Origin: an uncultured Prevotella sp.
GTDB lineage: Bacteria > Bacteroidota > Bacteroidia > Bacteroidales > Bacteroidaceae
Assembly: GCA_900315955.1 (NCBI GenBank)
Contig: ONBC01000011.1
Coordinates: 1 to 64,000 of the forward strand
DNA: 64,000 bases
Direction of reading: 5' to 3'
In this document: positions 1 to 8,833 of the stretch, piece after piece
Position numbering within the stretch: the stretch's first letter is position 1
Layout of the letters: the number at the start of each line of letters is the position of its first letter
Made by a program: the position numbers and the translations under genes
The notes under the pieces: model-generated
What the model was told of the DNA's origin: nothing
What the model saw: the letters and a program-made list of their open reading frames with translations, nothing else
Database searches by the model: none

Positions 1-2
1 GA

Positions 3-65
3 ATAGATTTTGTTGAAGATCTTAAAGCGATAAATCCTAATATTGACATATCCAAAGCTTTGTAA
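3..65 (+). CDS. 3' end of an upstream gene (partial)
   Basis: An open frame enters from the left edge and ends with TAA at 63-65; the visible tail reads IDFVEDLKAINPNIDISKAL. The next gene starts at the very next base, so the two are almost certainly co-transcribed. Twenty residues are too few to name the family. From context (acetyltransferase and sugar aminotransferase downstream) it probably belongs to a surface-polysaccharide or nucleotide-sugar cluster, which is inference only. Confidence 0.6.
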   Translation: MDFVEDLKAINPNIDISKAL

Positions 66-959
66 ATGTTTGACATCCGGCAATACACAGACAATGACAG
101 CGACAGCACGGCATGGAACGACTTTGTAATGCGGTCGAAGCAGGGGACCTTCCTCTTTGACCGCCGGTACATGGACTACCACCGCGACCGTTTTTCCGAC
201 TACTCACTTCTCTTCTATAAGAAGGGGAAACTCTATGCTTTGTTGCCCGCCAATATCGATGGCGACACGCTGTGGTCACATCAGGGACTGACTTATGGTG
301 GGCTGATCACCAATACGCATGCTACGACAGCCGAGGTATGTACGCTCTTTGAGGAGCTCAACGCTTATCTTCCGGCGGAAGAGGATCTCTATGCAATCTT
401 CAACCGCTGCCAAGCCAGACTCATGGTGCGCAACGTGTCGTCGACCATAGAACAAGCAAAAGCGTTGAAGTGGCGGCGCATACGGCAGTTTGGTGCTGAC
501 AAGGCGTACAAAGAGGGGATCAGCGTAGCCTGTGATGACAACGCTTATGCCGACTTTTGGCAGGTGTTAACAGAAAACCTTCAACATACCTATCATACAC
601 GTCCCGTGCATACCTTAGCTGAGATAAGCCTTTTGCATGGTGCCTTCCCCGACAATATCCGGCTCTATGTGGCTCGTCTTAATGATAAAGTAATTGGTGG
701 CACCGTGCTGTTTATCACGCCTCAGGTGGTTCATGCACAATACATCTCTGCAACTCCTGAAGGCAAGCATCTACATGCCATTGATGCTATCTTCCGCAAA
801 GTGCTTACGGAGGACTACAGGGACTGCCGCTATTTCGACTTTGGCATCTCTAACGAAGACAGGGGCCGTTATCTCAACGAAGGCCTCATCTATCAGAAAG
901 AAGGATTTGGCGGCAGGGCTGTGTGCTATGACTGGTACGATTGGAATGTTGAAGGTTAA
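66..959 (+). CDS. GNAT/FemAB-like acetyltransferase
   Basis: Encodes 297 residues without a signal peptide. The C-terminal half, with LYVARLNDKVIGGTVLF followed by AQYISATPEG and a conserved-looking YFDFGISNED segment, fits the FemAB/GNAT-like acyltransferase fold (Acetyltransf_6 type) found in sugar biosynthesis clusters. It probably transfers an acyl group to an amino sugar or another cell-surface precursor in the cytoplasm; the substrate cannot be read from sequence. The ATG follows the previous stop codon directly, and a DegT-type aminotransferase lies downstream, so a shared nucleotide-sugar pathway is likely. Confidence 0.7.
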   Translation: MFDIRQYTDNDSDSTAWNDFVMRSKQGTFLFDRRYMDYHRDRFSDYSLLFYKKGKLYALLPANIDGDTLWSHQGLTYGGLITNTHATTAEVCTLFEELNAYLPAEEDLYAIFNRCQARLMVRNVSSTIEQAKALKWRRIRQFGADKAYKEGISVACDDNAYADFWQVLTENLQHTYHTRPVHTLAEISLLHGAFPDNIRLYVARLNDKVIGGTVLFITPQVVHAQYISATPEGKHLHAIDAIFRKVLTEDYRDCRYFDFGISNEDRGRYLNEGLIYQKEGFGGRAVCYDWYDWNVEG

Positions 960-1008
960 GTGTTAAGTGTTGGATGATCTTAATGTTGAGAGTTGAATGG
1001 TTTCAATA
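955..1008 (+). repeat. Degenerate GTTGAATG-type intergenic repeat
   Basis: The spacer between the acetyltransferase and the aminotransferase is built of short, C-poor words such as AAGTGTTAAGTGTTGGATG and AATGTTGAGAGTTGAATGG. The same words recur around 13590-13655 and 17690-17798, so this is one member of a dispersed family of low-complexity intergenic sequence. Confidence 0.55.
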
Positions 1009-1075
1009 AGAATAATGAGTGATGATTGATGATTTGAGCGGATCCAAACGGGGGAAAAACGATCATACAGAGGAA

Positions 1076-2191
1076 ATGGCAGGCCCCCCAATACCCTATC
1101 TCTCTTTGCGGAAAGTTACGGCGCAGCATCAGACCGAAATAGAGGCCGCCGTGAAGCAGGTTATTGAGAGTGGCTGGTATCTGCAGGGCGAAGCGACGCG
1201 GCGGTTTGAAACCGATTACGCAAAGTATATCGGTACAGCGTATTGCATCGGCTGCGGCAACGGGCTCGATGCCCTGACGCTCATCTTCCGGGCTTACAAA
1301 GAATTGGGACGGTTGAAGGACGGCGACGAGGTCATCGTTCCGGCCAATACTTACATTGCGTCTGTCCTTTCTATCACGGAGAACAGGCTCAAACCCATAT
1401 TGGTTGAGCCAAGCATCCATACGTTGGAGATCGATGACACCCTTATAGAGCGTGCGATAACGCCGCGGACAAAAGCCATCCTGCTCGTCCATCTCTATGG
1501 CCGTTGCGCCATGACGGACCGCATTGCCTCCATCTGCCACGACCATCAGCTACTGTTGGTGGAGGACAACGCTCAGGCTCATGGCAGCACGTTCAAAGGT
1601 GTGCATACCGGCGCGTTAGGCGATGCCGCCGCCCACAGTTTTTACCCGGGAAAGAACCTTGGCGCCTTGGGCGATGCCGGAGCTGTCACAACCTCTGACG
1701 AGCAGCTTGCCGAGGTCTGCCGCGCCCTGGGCAACTATGGGTCTTCACGCAAATATGTCTTTCCTTACAAAGGGCGCAACAGCCGCATCGACGAGATTCA
1801 GGCTGCCGTCTTAGATGTAAAGCTCAAATACTTAGATGAGGAAAACCAGCGGAGAAAAGAAATTGCGAAAAAGTATTTTGAAGCGATAGACAATCCTCTG
1901 ATAGGATTGCCCATGAAAGATGGTGATGCCGACAATGTATTCCATATCTTCCCCGTTTTGTGTGAAACGAGAGACACTTTGCGGAAATATTTGTCTGAGA
2001 AGGGGATAGGCACCATGATCCATTATCCCATTCCTCCCCACAAGCAGGCCTGCTATCGGGAGTGGAATGACCGTTCGCTGCCGATCACGGAAAAGATACA
2101 TCTCGAAGAGCTGAGCGTTCCTTGCAACCCGTGCATGACGGAGGAAGAAGTGGAGACAGTTATAGAAGCGATGAACGGGTATAAAGGCTGA
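1076..2191 (+). CDS. DegT/DnrJ/EryC1/StrS-family PLP aminotransferase
   Basis: Fold-type I PLP enzyme of 371 residues that probably aminates a keto-sugar nucleotide; the FdtB/QdtB-like 3-amino-dideoxyhexose enzymes are the nearest relatives I recognise. Visible marks are CGNGLDAL near residue 60, the PLP-pocket segment EDNAQAHG near 163-170, and the Schiff-base lysine in [12 protein letters not shown] (K193). The frame is open from 1019, but the extra N-terminal residues look non-native. ATG 1076 gives the usual N terminus (IPYLSLRKV) and length, so I chose it although spacing to the AGAGGA stretch is short. It ends a sugar-modification cluster with the upstream acetyltransferase. Confidence 0.88.
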   Translation: MAGPPIPYLSLRKVTAQHQTEIEAAVKQVIESGWYLQGEATRRFETDYAKYIGTAYCIGCGNGLDALTLIFRAYKELGRLKDGDEVIVPANTYIASVLSITENRLKPILVEPSIHTLEIDDTLIERAITPRTKAILLVHLYGRCAMTDRIASICHDHQLLLVEDNAQAHGSTFKGVHTGALGDAAAHSFYPGKNLGALGDAGAVTTSDEQLAEVCRALGNYGSSRKYVFPYKGRNSRIDEIQAAVLDVKLKYLDEENQRRKEIAKKYFEAIDNPLIGLPMKDGDADNVFHIFPVLCETRDTLRKYLSEKGIGTMIHYPIPPHKQACYREWNDRSLPITEKIHLEELSVPCNPCMTEEEVETVIEAMNGYKG

Positions 2192-2226
2192 TACCCTCAC
2201 CGCGTACAATCATTGGCTGATAATAA

Positions 2227-2814
2227 TTATTCTACAATAATCACCGTCACGCCCCGGGCTGCCTGAGCTCCCATGACAAGCGCCTGCTCGATGTCGGCCG
2301 TCTTGGAGGGACCGCTGATAAATGTACCGAACTGATATTCAGGATCAAACTCGATGCGCTTGTAAGCCTCGTGCATATTGTTGACGATGTTGTTCTTGTC
2401 GAGGACAATGACTAAATACTCAGAGATGAAGCAGACGGCCTTCTCTTTCATCGTCTGTGGGATCCAGACGCATCCGTTCTCTGCCACACCAATCTTTCCC
2501 TCCACAATGCCTACATCAGTGCCGTCGAGCTCCTTGGCTTCTGCCACAGTGTCGGGGTTCTTCTGGGCTATATGGATGTAGGGCAGGTTGCTGGCGAAGG
2601 TCTTCGCCTCGGGATATTGCTTCTTGATGACAGCATCTAAGTCGTCAGCCTCCTCTCTCTTCACTTCCACGACGTTGCCCCCGACCTTTTCGGTCATCTT
2701 TACAAACTGCTTGAAGGTGTCGGGATATTGGATGCCGTCGATGTGCATGTCCGGCATATCATATTGCTCACGTGTGTTGGCACGAAGCTTCTTAAATAAA
2801 TCTTCTTTGTTCAT
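2227..2814 (-). CDS. LUD-domain (LutC/YkgG-like) protein
   Basis: A 195-residue cytoplasmic protein. The sequence EGKIGVAENGCVWIP, a serine/threonine-poor core and the C-terminal TFISGPSKTADIEQALVMGAQAARG match the LUD domain of LutC, a component of the LutABC lactate oxidation system. No lutA or lutB is adjacent, so here it is a solitary LUD protein and lactate use is not proven. It lies 73 bp downstream of tcdA on the same strand and may be co-transcribed with it. The intervening spacer is low-complexity repeat rather than a clear terminator. Confidence 0.8.
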   Translation of the reverse strand: MNKEDLFKKLRANTREQYDMPDMHIDGIQYPDTFKQFVKMTEKVGGNVVEVKREEADDLDAVIKKQYPEAKTFASNLPYIHIAQKNPDTVAEAKELDGTDVGIVEGKIGVAENGCVWIPQTMKEKAVCFISEYLVIVLDKNNIVNNMHEAYKRIEFDPEYQFGTFISGPSKTADIEQALVMGAQAARGVTVIIVE

Positions 2815-2821
2815 CGATCTT

Positions 2822-2885
2822 CTTAAGTCTATTATAACTCAACAACTTAATAACTCAATAACTTAATAACTCAAAAACTCCTAAC
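2822..2885 (-). repeat. Low-complexity AACTCAATAACTTAAT-type repeat
   Basis: The spacer between the LUD gene and tcdA consists of repeated words (ACTCAACAACTTAATAACTC, then AATAACTTAATAACTC). On the minus strand it reads as TTGAGTTATTAAG units. It resembles the other C-poor intergenic tracts in this window and carries no recognisable promoter or terminator. Confidence 0.5.
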
Positions 2886-2887
2886 TC

Positions 2888-3853
2888 CTATGCTCCCGCC
2901 GCTCTCAGCGCTTCTTTTCCACCTTCCGTCTCGATCACTTTTCCTTCGGAAGGCATCACATCCACTTTCGTGGCGTTTGTTTTCTTCCTTTCGGCAACGC
3001 GCCGCTTGTAGTCGTCGAGATAAGCCTGCTCCTTTTGGGCAGCGATCTTTGCGTATTCGTTCTCCGGATCTTTGTCTAAGTCGATACGCATCGTGTGGGC
3101 GTTGTTGACAAGATCCTTTACCACCTCGCCACCACAGATCAGTCCGGCGGCGGCCGGTACCCAGGCATTGGAACTGGGGATCGTATGGCGCTCGGTGCAG
3201 GCCCGCATGTCCTTGGTCGGACAGATACAGTGGTACCGGCAACTGATGTCGGGCTGGTCGATACTCTCTATCGGGAGCTCGGGAGAATAGACAACCTTGA
3301 GATGCTTGATGTTCGTCTTCCGCAGTTTCTTACGGATCACTTTTGCCAGTGGGTCGTTGATCGTCTTCCAGATATCCGTGACCTGCAGCTGCGTGGCATC
3401 GAGCTTATAGGCGGCTCCCATACAGGAGATGAGGGGGATGTAGAGCTCATGGCAACGCTTGATAAGGTCGAGTTTGGCCGTGACAGTGTCGATACAGTCT
3501 ACCACATAGTCGTAGTTGGAGAAATCGAACTCATCAGCGTTGGAGGGGAGATAGAACGTCTGATATTTCCGCACATGGCACCGCGGATTGATGTCGTGGA
3601 TACGGTCTTCCGCCACATCCACCTTGTGCCGCCCTACGCTGGAGACAGTAGCGAGGATCTGGCGGTTGACATTCGTCAGGCAGACACGGTCGTCGTCTAT
3701 GATATCTATGGCTCCCACACCGCTGCGGGCCAGTACCTCAACGACATAGCCGCCAACGCCCCCTACACCGAAGACGGCAACGCGGGAGCCGTTGAGCGTG
3801 TCTATAGCAGGCTTGCCCAACAACAATTGTGTGCGTGAAAACTGATTTTGCAT
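2888..3853 (-). CDS. tcdA: tRNA threonylcarbamoyladenosine dehydratase (TcdA/CsdL-like)
   Basis: ThiF/E1-like ATP-dependent enzyme of 321 residues that cyclises t6A37 to ct6A in ANN-decoding tRNAs. The N terminus (FSRTQLLLG) and the nucleotide-binding glycine loop VAVFGVGGVGGYVVE at about 26-40, then DDDRVCLTNVNRQ near 53-65 and VVDCIDTVTAKLDL, are typical. It is about 50 residues longer than E. coli TcdA; the extra residues form a charged C-terminal tail. A TAACTTTG -7 box lies 22 nt before the start codon, on the opposite face of a divergent promoter region shared with the small membrane protein gene at 3933. Confidence 0.9.
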   Translation of the reverse strand: MQNQFSRTQLLLGKPAIDTLNGSRVAVFGVGGVGGYVVEVLARSGVGAIDIIDDDRVCLTNVNRQILATVSSVGRHKVDVAEDRIHDINPRCHVRKYQTFYLPSNADEFDFSNYDYVVDCIDTVTAKLDLIKRCHELYIPLISCMGAAYKLDATQLQVTDIWKTINDPLAKVIRKKLRKTNIKHLKVVYSPELPIESIDQPDISCRYHCICPTKDMRACTERHTIPSSNAWVPAAAGLICGGEVVKDLVNNAHTMRIDLDKDPENEYAKIAAQKEQAYLDDYKRRVAERKKTNATKVDVMPSEGKVIETEGGKEALRAAGA

Positions 3854-3875
3854 GATATTTTCTTCTTTCAGGGGG

Positions 3876-3904
3876 CAAAGTTACGTATTTTTTCGCTATC
3901 TTTG
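3876..3904. promoter_or_regulatory. Divergent -7 boxes (tcdA / small membrane protein)
   Basis: TAACTTTG reads on the minus strand at 3876-3883 toward tcdA, and TATCTTTG on the plus strand at 3897-3904 toward the gene at 3933. Both match the Bacteroidota TAnnTTTG element. Only 13 bp separate them, so the two polymerase footprints should overlap and compete. No good TTTG -33 box is visible for either. Confidence 0.65.
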
Positions 3905-3932
3905 TCGCATAAACAAAGAAAAGATTCAGAAG

Positions 3933-4316
3933 ATGGCTACAGAGAGCATATACACCAAGGAGTTCGAGGATTATTGGAAGACACATGAGGCGGCGCTCCT
4001 GCGCGTGGCACCCAAAGTGTTGCGCGACGAGCGGGCCAACAACGGCAAGATGAACACGGCGGGCGACTGGCTGTTGTTCATCATCCCGATCATGGCAATG
4101 GTTGGCTTTATGAATACCGACTTCATCCAAAAAGAGCTTCTCCGATTCCTCGTAGCCATGCTCATCGGCATCGCCTGTTTTGTCTTTTCTGTCTACATCA
4201 AGCCTTATGTCACCGGCAAACGCAACATCGTGGATATCGACGCGGATATCAAGGACTACTTCTTTGCCATTTATCAGAAAGAGGGAGTCAAAGGACTAAA
4301 AGAGCTCCTGCTTTGA
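3933..4316 (+). CDS. Small two-TM membrane protein, unknown function
   Basis: Encodes 127 residues from ATG 3933 (MATESIYTKEF). The frame is open from 3852, but that would put the start upstream of the -7 box, so it is rejected. A soluble helical N terminus (about 1-45) is followed by two hydrophobic segments, roughly 48-66 (WLLFIIPIMAMVGFM) and 75-95, and a charged C-terminal helix (DIDADIKDYFFAIYQKEGVKGL). I do not recognise the family. It has its own promoter and stands alone. Confidence 0.7.
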   Translation: MATESIYTKEFEDYWKTHEAALLRVAPKVLRDERANNGKMNTAGDWLLFIIPIMAMVGFMNTDFIQKELLRFLVAMLIGIACFVFSVYIKPYVTGKRNIVDIDADIKDYFFAIYQKEGVKGLKELLL

Positions 4317-4386
4317 TACGAACAGAGTTTCAGTCAATAAGAATTTTCGAGTCATATTCATAATACCCTTCTCCCCACAAATAAAA

Positions 4387-4791
4387 TTACTTGTGGTGGT
4401 TGCAATAGTCTGCAATAAATAACAGAACTATGTCTACTATAAGCAAGCTAAAGTTAAATACCTTAGCTTCCTTAAGCTTATATTTCATTTCTGTAGAAGT
4501 GCTTTGTCTATCATATTCTTCAAAAATCGTTATGTATCTATTTCCCCGAAAGAACATAAAGAATTCCAAAACAACCCCAAAAAGAACATACGCCAAAACC
4601 ATAGATTTATCAGATGCGAATCTTAAATCTAAAAACAAACCTATAAAATAGATTATGTTCCCAATAATAAAAAAAGATAAGAGAATATGTACTCCACAAG
4701 CATATAACATAGACATAAATTTATTTTCCTTATGTCTTCTGTAAAAGCGATACACTATGTAATGTATGATATAAAAGAAATCCATCTGCAT
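4387..4791 (-). CDS. Hypothetical multi-TM membrane protein
   Basis: A 134-residue protein with three to four hydrophobic segments (near 28-53, 64-80 and 113-128) and basic loops (RFYRRHKENK). I recognise no family. The gene overlaps the end of the upstream small secreted-protein frame by 62 bp in a different reading frame, and no convincing ribosome-binding site precedes it. The surrounding 0.7 kb is markedly more AT-rich than its neighbours, which suggests recent acquisition. It could be the downstream half of a frameshifted gene. Confidence 0.5.
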   Translation of the reverse strand: MQMDFFYIIHYIVYRFYRRHKENKFMSMLYACGVHILLSFFIIGNIIYFIGLFLDLRFASDKSMVLAYVLFGVVLEFFMFFRGNRYITIFEEYDRQSTSTEMKYKLKEAKVFNFSLLIVDIVLLFIADYCNHHK

Positions 4792-4984
4792 TATAAGTTA
4801 TGTCATTTATTCCAGAAATCCATGTGATTTTTCTCAAATGCACTTTTTCCAAACAGCTCACATTCGTTATGCACAATCCTAAACTGTCAAGATACAGAGT
4901 CTCCTTCACATAGTTCTGATTACTGCTCTGGGCATGGGTCAGAAGAGGTATGCATAATGTGAAAAATATTAATCTGCGTATCAC
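4730..4984 (-). CDS. Small secreted protein, unknown
   Basis: Encodes 84 residues beginning with a convincing signal peptide (MIRRLIFFTLCIPLLTHAQ, cleavage probably after HAQ), the Bacteroidota-typical end of a Sec signal. The mature part of about 65 residues has no recognisable domain. Its last 62 bp overlap the start of the membrane-protein gene downstream. It may be a real small exported protein or the N-terminal remnant of a longer one disrupted by a frameshift. The sequence lies in an AT-rich islet between normal-GC housekeeping genes. Confidence 0.5.
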   Translation of the reverse strand: MIRRLIFFTLCIPLLTHAQSSNQNYVKETLYLDSLGLCITNVSCLEKVHLRKITWISGINDITYNADGFLLYHTLHSVSLLQKT

Positions 4985-5076
4985 GTAACTTTAAGTAGTT
5001 TTCCCTATTTTACAGTTTTCTGTTGCAAAGGTAATAACAATATTTCATTCTAACCGAATCTATAGCAAATAAATCG

Positions 5077-6201
5077 TCACACATCCATTAGATCGCTCAT
5101 GATGCGGTTGCTGATATTGATTCCTTCCCGGGTGAGATGAAGGTGATTGTTCTCAATCGCTAACAAGGCGCGTCTGATATAATCCTCCGCGTTCTTCAAC
5201 AGGTATCGCCGGTGCTTCTCATCCAGCAACGACAGGTCGATGCCCTCGCGTGTGCGAAGCGCCGTGGTGACGATGTCGTCATAATGGGTATCCTCATCAA
5301 TCTGTTCTTCTTCATAAGGAAGGGTACCAGCCTCGATGTGCTCCATATATTTTATTATGTTGTCAGGGTTCCAATGCCGCGTGTGCTGATAGTAAGCGTG
5401 TGCCCCGGCTCCCAGTCCGATGTATGGCACGTCATGCCAGTAGCTTGAGTTATGCCTACTGCGCCAAGGACTGACGGCGTTGCCGTCAAGCCGTGCAAAG
5501 TTGCTGATCTCATAATGCTCGTAGCCGGCCTCTGCAAGCATGTCCATGAGGCAAGCATACATCTTCAGACTCACTTCCTCGTCCGTTTCTTTCACCTTTC
5601 CCTGCTCCAGCATGCGGCAGAGCGGGGTGCCTTCCTCGTACATCAGTCCATAGGCCGACAGATGCTCGGGATGAAGGCCGAGGGCATGCCGGATGTCCGC
5701 TTCCCAGTCGTCTAAGGTCTCCCCGGGAAAACCGAACATGAGGTCGAGACTGATATTGCGGATGCCGTCTTTTCGAAGCGTCGCTATCGCCCTGTCCACC
5801 TCTGCAGCTGAATGGCGACGGTGGAGGAAACGCAGGCGGTCGTCGGAGAAGGTCTGAGCGCCCATGGACACACGGTTCACGGGCAGGCCGCGGAACATGC
5901 CCGCGACGATGTCGTCCGGATTGCATTCTATCGTCACCTCCGCATCCGGATCGACACGGTACACATTATATATATATGTAAAGAGGCGCTTCAGACTCGG
6001 TTGAGACAGTTGGCTCGGCGTGCCGCCACCTAAATAGATGGTGGCAATCTCCGGCCGGTAGGGCAGCAGATCCATCTCCTGGCACAAGGCATCGACATAG
6101 CGCTCGCGGAAAGACAACGAGGTGGTAGAGTAGAACCCACAGTAAATGCAGCGAGAGGCACAGAAGGGAATATGAATATAAAGACCAGCTTTTTCAGACA
6201 T
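5077..6201 (-). CDS. hemW: Radical SAM heme chaperone HemW
   Basis: A 374-residue radical SAM protein. The cluster motif CASRCIYC (C14, C18, C21) follows the typical YIHIPF start, and the sequence continues with IYLGGGTPSQL, ECNPDD and RVSMGAQTF, all hallmarks of the HemN-like HemW family. HemW binds heme and S-adenosylmethionine and passes heme to respiratory enzymes; the C-terminal domain (TTALRTREGIDL) is the HemN_C type. A -7 box (TAATTTTG) lies about 30 nt upstream. It stands alone and divergent from the EF-G paralogue. Older annotations call this family coproporphyrinogen III oxidase. Confidence 0.92.
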   Translation of the reverse strand: MSEKAGLYIHIPFCASRCIYCGFYSTTSLSFRERYVDALCQEMDLLPYRPEIATIYLGGGTPSQLSQPSLKRLFTYIYNVYRVDPDAEVTIECNPDDIVAGMFRGLPVNRVSMGAQTFSDDRLRFLHRRHSAAEVDRAIATLRKDGIRNISLDLMFGFPGETLDDWEADIRHALGLHPEHLSAYGLMYEEGTPLCRMLEQGKVKETDEEVSLKMYACLMDMLAEAGYEHYEISNFARLDGNAVSPWRSRHNSSYWHDVPYIGLGAGAHAYYQHTRHWNPDNIIKYMEHIEAGTLPYEEEQIDEDTHYDDIVTTALRTREGIDLSLLDEKHRRYLLKNAEDYIRRALLAIENNHLHLTREGINISNRIMSDLMDV

Positions 6202-6232
6202 GCTAATATTGAGTGATTGGTATTTATGCCCA

Positions 6233-6240
6233 CAAAATTA
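6233..6240 (-). promoter_or_regulatory. -7 promoter element of hemW
   Basis: TAATTTTG reads on the minus strand and ends 31 nt before the hemW ATG, fitting the Bacteroidota TAnnTTTG consensus. No clear -33 TTTG is seen at 19-21 nt distance. Confidence 0.5.
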
Positions 6241-6370
6241 CTAAATACTTTTAAAATATTGCACATTTCTCAAGAATTTCTTTGAACTTGTTGTTTTTCT
6301 TCTTAACTTTAGGGTGGTTTTAGACATAAACCCCTGATAGGGAAATGAACTAACTTTAAAAAGCTTTGAT

Positions 6371-8536
6371 ATGAGAGTTTATCAAACCAACGAAATTAAA
6401 AACATCGCGCTCATTGGCGCCAAAGGTAGCGGCAAGACCACGCTTGCCGAAAGTATGTTGTTCGAAGCAGGAGTCATCAAGCGTCGTGGTACCGTGGAAG
6501 GAAAGAACACGGTTTCTGACTTCATGCCAGTAGAACTCAATCTTGGCTACTCTGTTTTTCCCACTGTATTCCATGTTGAATGGAACAACAAGAAACTCAA
6601 CATCATCGACTGTCCGGGTTCGGACGACTTCGTGGGCGGTGCCATCACGGCCCTCAACGTCACCGACCAGGCTTTGATCCTCATCAATGGTCAGTATGGC
6701 CCAGAGGTAGGCACACAGAACAACTTCCGCTACACGGAGAAGCTGAAGAAGCCGGTTATCTTCCTCATCAACCAGCTCGACTCTGAGAAATGCGATTTCG
6801 ACAATGTCATCTCGCAGATGCAGGACATCTATGGCACCAAATGTGTGCAGATCCAGTATCCGCTTGAGACAGGCCCCAACTTCCACAGTCTTATCGACGT
6901 GCTCATCATGAAGAAACTCTCTTGGGGACCTGACGGCGGCGAGCCGAAACGTGAGGATATTCCCGCTGAGGAGAAGGATAAAGCCGAAGAGCTGCACCGC
7001 GCCCTCGTGGAGGCGGCGGCGGAGAACGACGACACGCTCATGGAGAAGTTCTTCGAGGACGAGAACTCGCTCACCGAGGACGAGCTGCGTCTCGGCATCC
7101 GCAAGGGCCTTATCAATCGTGATCTCTTCCCCATCTTCTGTGTCGATGCCCACAAGGATATGGGCGTGCAGCGCCTGATGGAGTTCTTGGGCAATGTGGT
7201 GCCGTTTGTGAGCGACATGCCGGCTTATCGCGATACGCGAGGCGAAGAGGTGCCGGCCGACAGCAACGGCCCCGAGAGTCTGTATTTCTTCAAGACCGGC
7301 ATGGAGCCGCATATCGGTGAGGTGAGCTACTTCAAGGTGATGAGCGGTAAGGTGAAGGCCGGTGACGACCTGACGAATGCCGACCGTGGCTCGAAGGAGC
7401 GCCTCGGACAGATCTATGCCTGCGCGGGAAGCAACCGCATACCCGTAGACGAGCTTGAGGCGGGTGATATCGGATGCACCGTGAAGCTGAAAGATGTGAA
7501 GACGGGCAACACACTCGATGGCAAGGATTGTGAAGAGGTGAGGTTCAACTTCGTAAAGTATCCTCGGCCGAAATATTCACGTGCCATCAAGGCTAAGAAC
7601 CCGCAGGATCTTGAGAAGGTGATGGCAGCCCTGTTGAAGATGCGTCAGGAGGATCCTACATGGGTCGTGGAGCAGAGCAAGGAGCTCCGCCAGACCATCA
7701 TCCACGGGCAGGGAGAGTTCCATCTCCGTGTCTTGAAATGGCGCTTGGAGAACAATGAGAAGCTCGACATCGAGTTTGAGGAGCCTCGTATCCCATACCG
7801 TGAGACGATCACGAAGAAAGCCCAGGCCACGTACCGCCATAAGAAGCAGAGCGGTGGTGCCGGTCAGTTCGGTGAGGTGTCGCTCATTATCGAGCCCTAT
7901 GCGGAAGGCATGCCCGACCCCGTGAGCTACAAGTTCAACGGCCAGGAGTTTAAGATGAACATCAAGTCGAAGGAAGAGAAAGATCTTCCCTGGGGTGGCA
8001 AGCTGCAGTTTATCAACTCTGTCGTCGGTGGCGCTATCGACCTGCGTTTCATGCCGGCCATCCTGAAAGGAGTCATGGACTGCATGGAGCGTGGCCCGCT
8101 CACCGGCAGCTATGCCCGCGACGTGCGTGTCGTGGTCTACGATGGAAAGATGCACCCCGTCGACTCCAACGAACTCTCGTTCACCCTCGCTGCCCGTCAT
8201 GCTTTCTCTGATGCCTTCAAGAACGCGGGTCCGAAAATCCTGGAGCCTATCTATGACTTGGAGGTCTATGTGCCTGCCGACTATATGGGCGATGTGATGA
8301 GTGATCTGCAAGGCCGCCGTGCCATTATCATGGGCATGGATGCCGAGGCAGGATACCAGAAGCTCACGGCAAAGATTCCGCTCAAGGAACTGTCCAACTA
8401 CAGTGTTGCCTTGAGCTCGCTCACGGGCGGACGTGCCTCGTTCAACGCTAAGTTCGCAAGTTACGAGCTCGTGCCGAACGATCTCCAGACGAAGCTCATT
8501 GCCCAGCATGAGGCTGAGGTGAAGGAGGAAGAATAA
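6371..8536 (+). CDS. fusA2: EF-G2-like translation elongation factor paralogue
   Basis: Full-length EF-G fold (721 residues): G domain at about 1-290, then domains II-V, ending in the usual EF-G C terminus (DLQGRRAIIMGMD, ALSSLTGGRASF). The GTPase motifs are degenerate. The P-loop is GAKGSGKT (16-23). The DxPGH motif is DCPGS (80-84), so the catalytic histidine is a serine. NKxD is NQLD (134-137). This matches the Bacteroides EF-G2 paralogue reported to act in translocation without GTP hydrolysis during carbon limitation and gut colonisation. The gene is monocistronic, preceded by a possible weak -7 box (TAACTTTA, 6303-6310) and followed by a hairpin terminator at 8626. Confidence 0.9.
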   Translation: MRVYQTNEIKNIALIGAKGSGKTTLAESMLFEAGVIKRRGTVEGKNTVSDFMPVELNLGYSVFPTVFHVEWNNKKLNIIDCPGSDDFVGGAITALNVTDQALILINGQYGPEVGTQNNFRYTEKLKKPVIFLINQLDSEKCDFDNVISQMQDIYGTKCVQIQYPLETGPNFHSLIDVLIMKKLSWGPDGGEPKREDIPAEEKDKAEELHRALVEAAAENDDTLMEKFFEDENSLTEDELRLGIRKGLINRDLFPIFCVDAHKDMGVQRLMEFLGNVVPFVSDMPAYRDTRGEEVPADSNGPESLYFFKTGMEPHIGEVSYFKVMSGKVKAGDDLTNADRGSKERLGQIYACAGSNRIPVDELEAGDIGCTVKLKDVKTGNTLDGKDCEEVRFNFVKYPRPKYSRAIKAKNPQDLEKVMAALLKMRQEDPTWVVEQSKELRQTIIHGQGEFHLRVLKWRLENNEKLDIEFEEPRIPYRETITKKAQATYRHKKQSGGAGQFGEVSLIIEPYAEGMPDPVSYKFNGQEFKMNIKSKEEKDLPWGGKLQFINSVVGGAIDLRFMPAILKGVMDCMERGPLTGSYARDVRVVVYDGKMHPVDSNELSFTLAARHAFSDAFKNAGPKILEPIYDLEVYVPADYMGDVMSDLQGRRAIIMGMDAEAGYQKLTAKIPLKELSNYSVALSSLTGGRASFNAKFASYELVPNDLQTKLIAQHEAEVKEEE

Positions 8537-8625
8537 AGTTGAGGACCCTCAATCCCTTTCCCAAAGAGGGAGGGGAGGGTGACAGCGTCTGTAGCAACAG
8601 CGTTTGGGGATGTCCCCAATACATA

Positions 8626-8656
8626 GAATGCCCGGCCAGACAATGACCGGGCATTC
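8626..8656 (+). terminator. Terminator hairpin after the EF-G2 gene
   Basis: GAATGCCCGG (8626-8635) and CCGGGCATTC (8647-8656) form a perfect 10-bp stem with an 11-nt loop, about 90 nt past the stop codon. Only a weak T-rich run (TGTTGTC) follows. Confidence 0.6.
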
Positions 8657-8821
8657 TGTTGTCATAATCTATGTCGAATTAGTTTTCCAACACTAAGAAG
8701 TGGTGTTTGGAATTGTGTATATTTGTGTATATATAAGCTATTAAAATACTATTTTTGGTTAATATACATCAATCATAAGGAAATTGTTAACATTAAACTG
8801 TTAAGCAATTAAGTTAATGAC

Positions 8822-8829
8822 TATCTTTG
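8822..8829 (+). promoter_or_regulatory. -7 element of rprX, nearly leaderless
   Basis: TATCTTTG ends only four bases before the rprX ATG at 8834. Since Bacteroidota transcripts normally start a few bases after this box, the mRNA should begin at or next to the start codon. No -33 TTTG is present at the usual distance. Confidence 0.6.
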
Positions 8830-8833
8830 CGGC

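Noticed and set aside
3095..3838. 247-codon plus-strand frame opposite tcdA
   Set aside because: It is an antisense shadow of a well-recognised gene with no family signature of its own.
6356..8509. Long minus-strand frames (318 and 310 codons) opposite the EF-G2 gene
   Set aside because: Antisense shadows produced by the codon bias of the real gene; no recognisable motifs.
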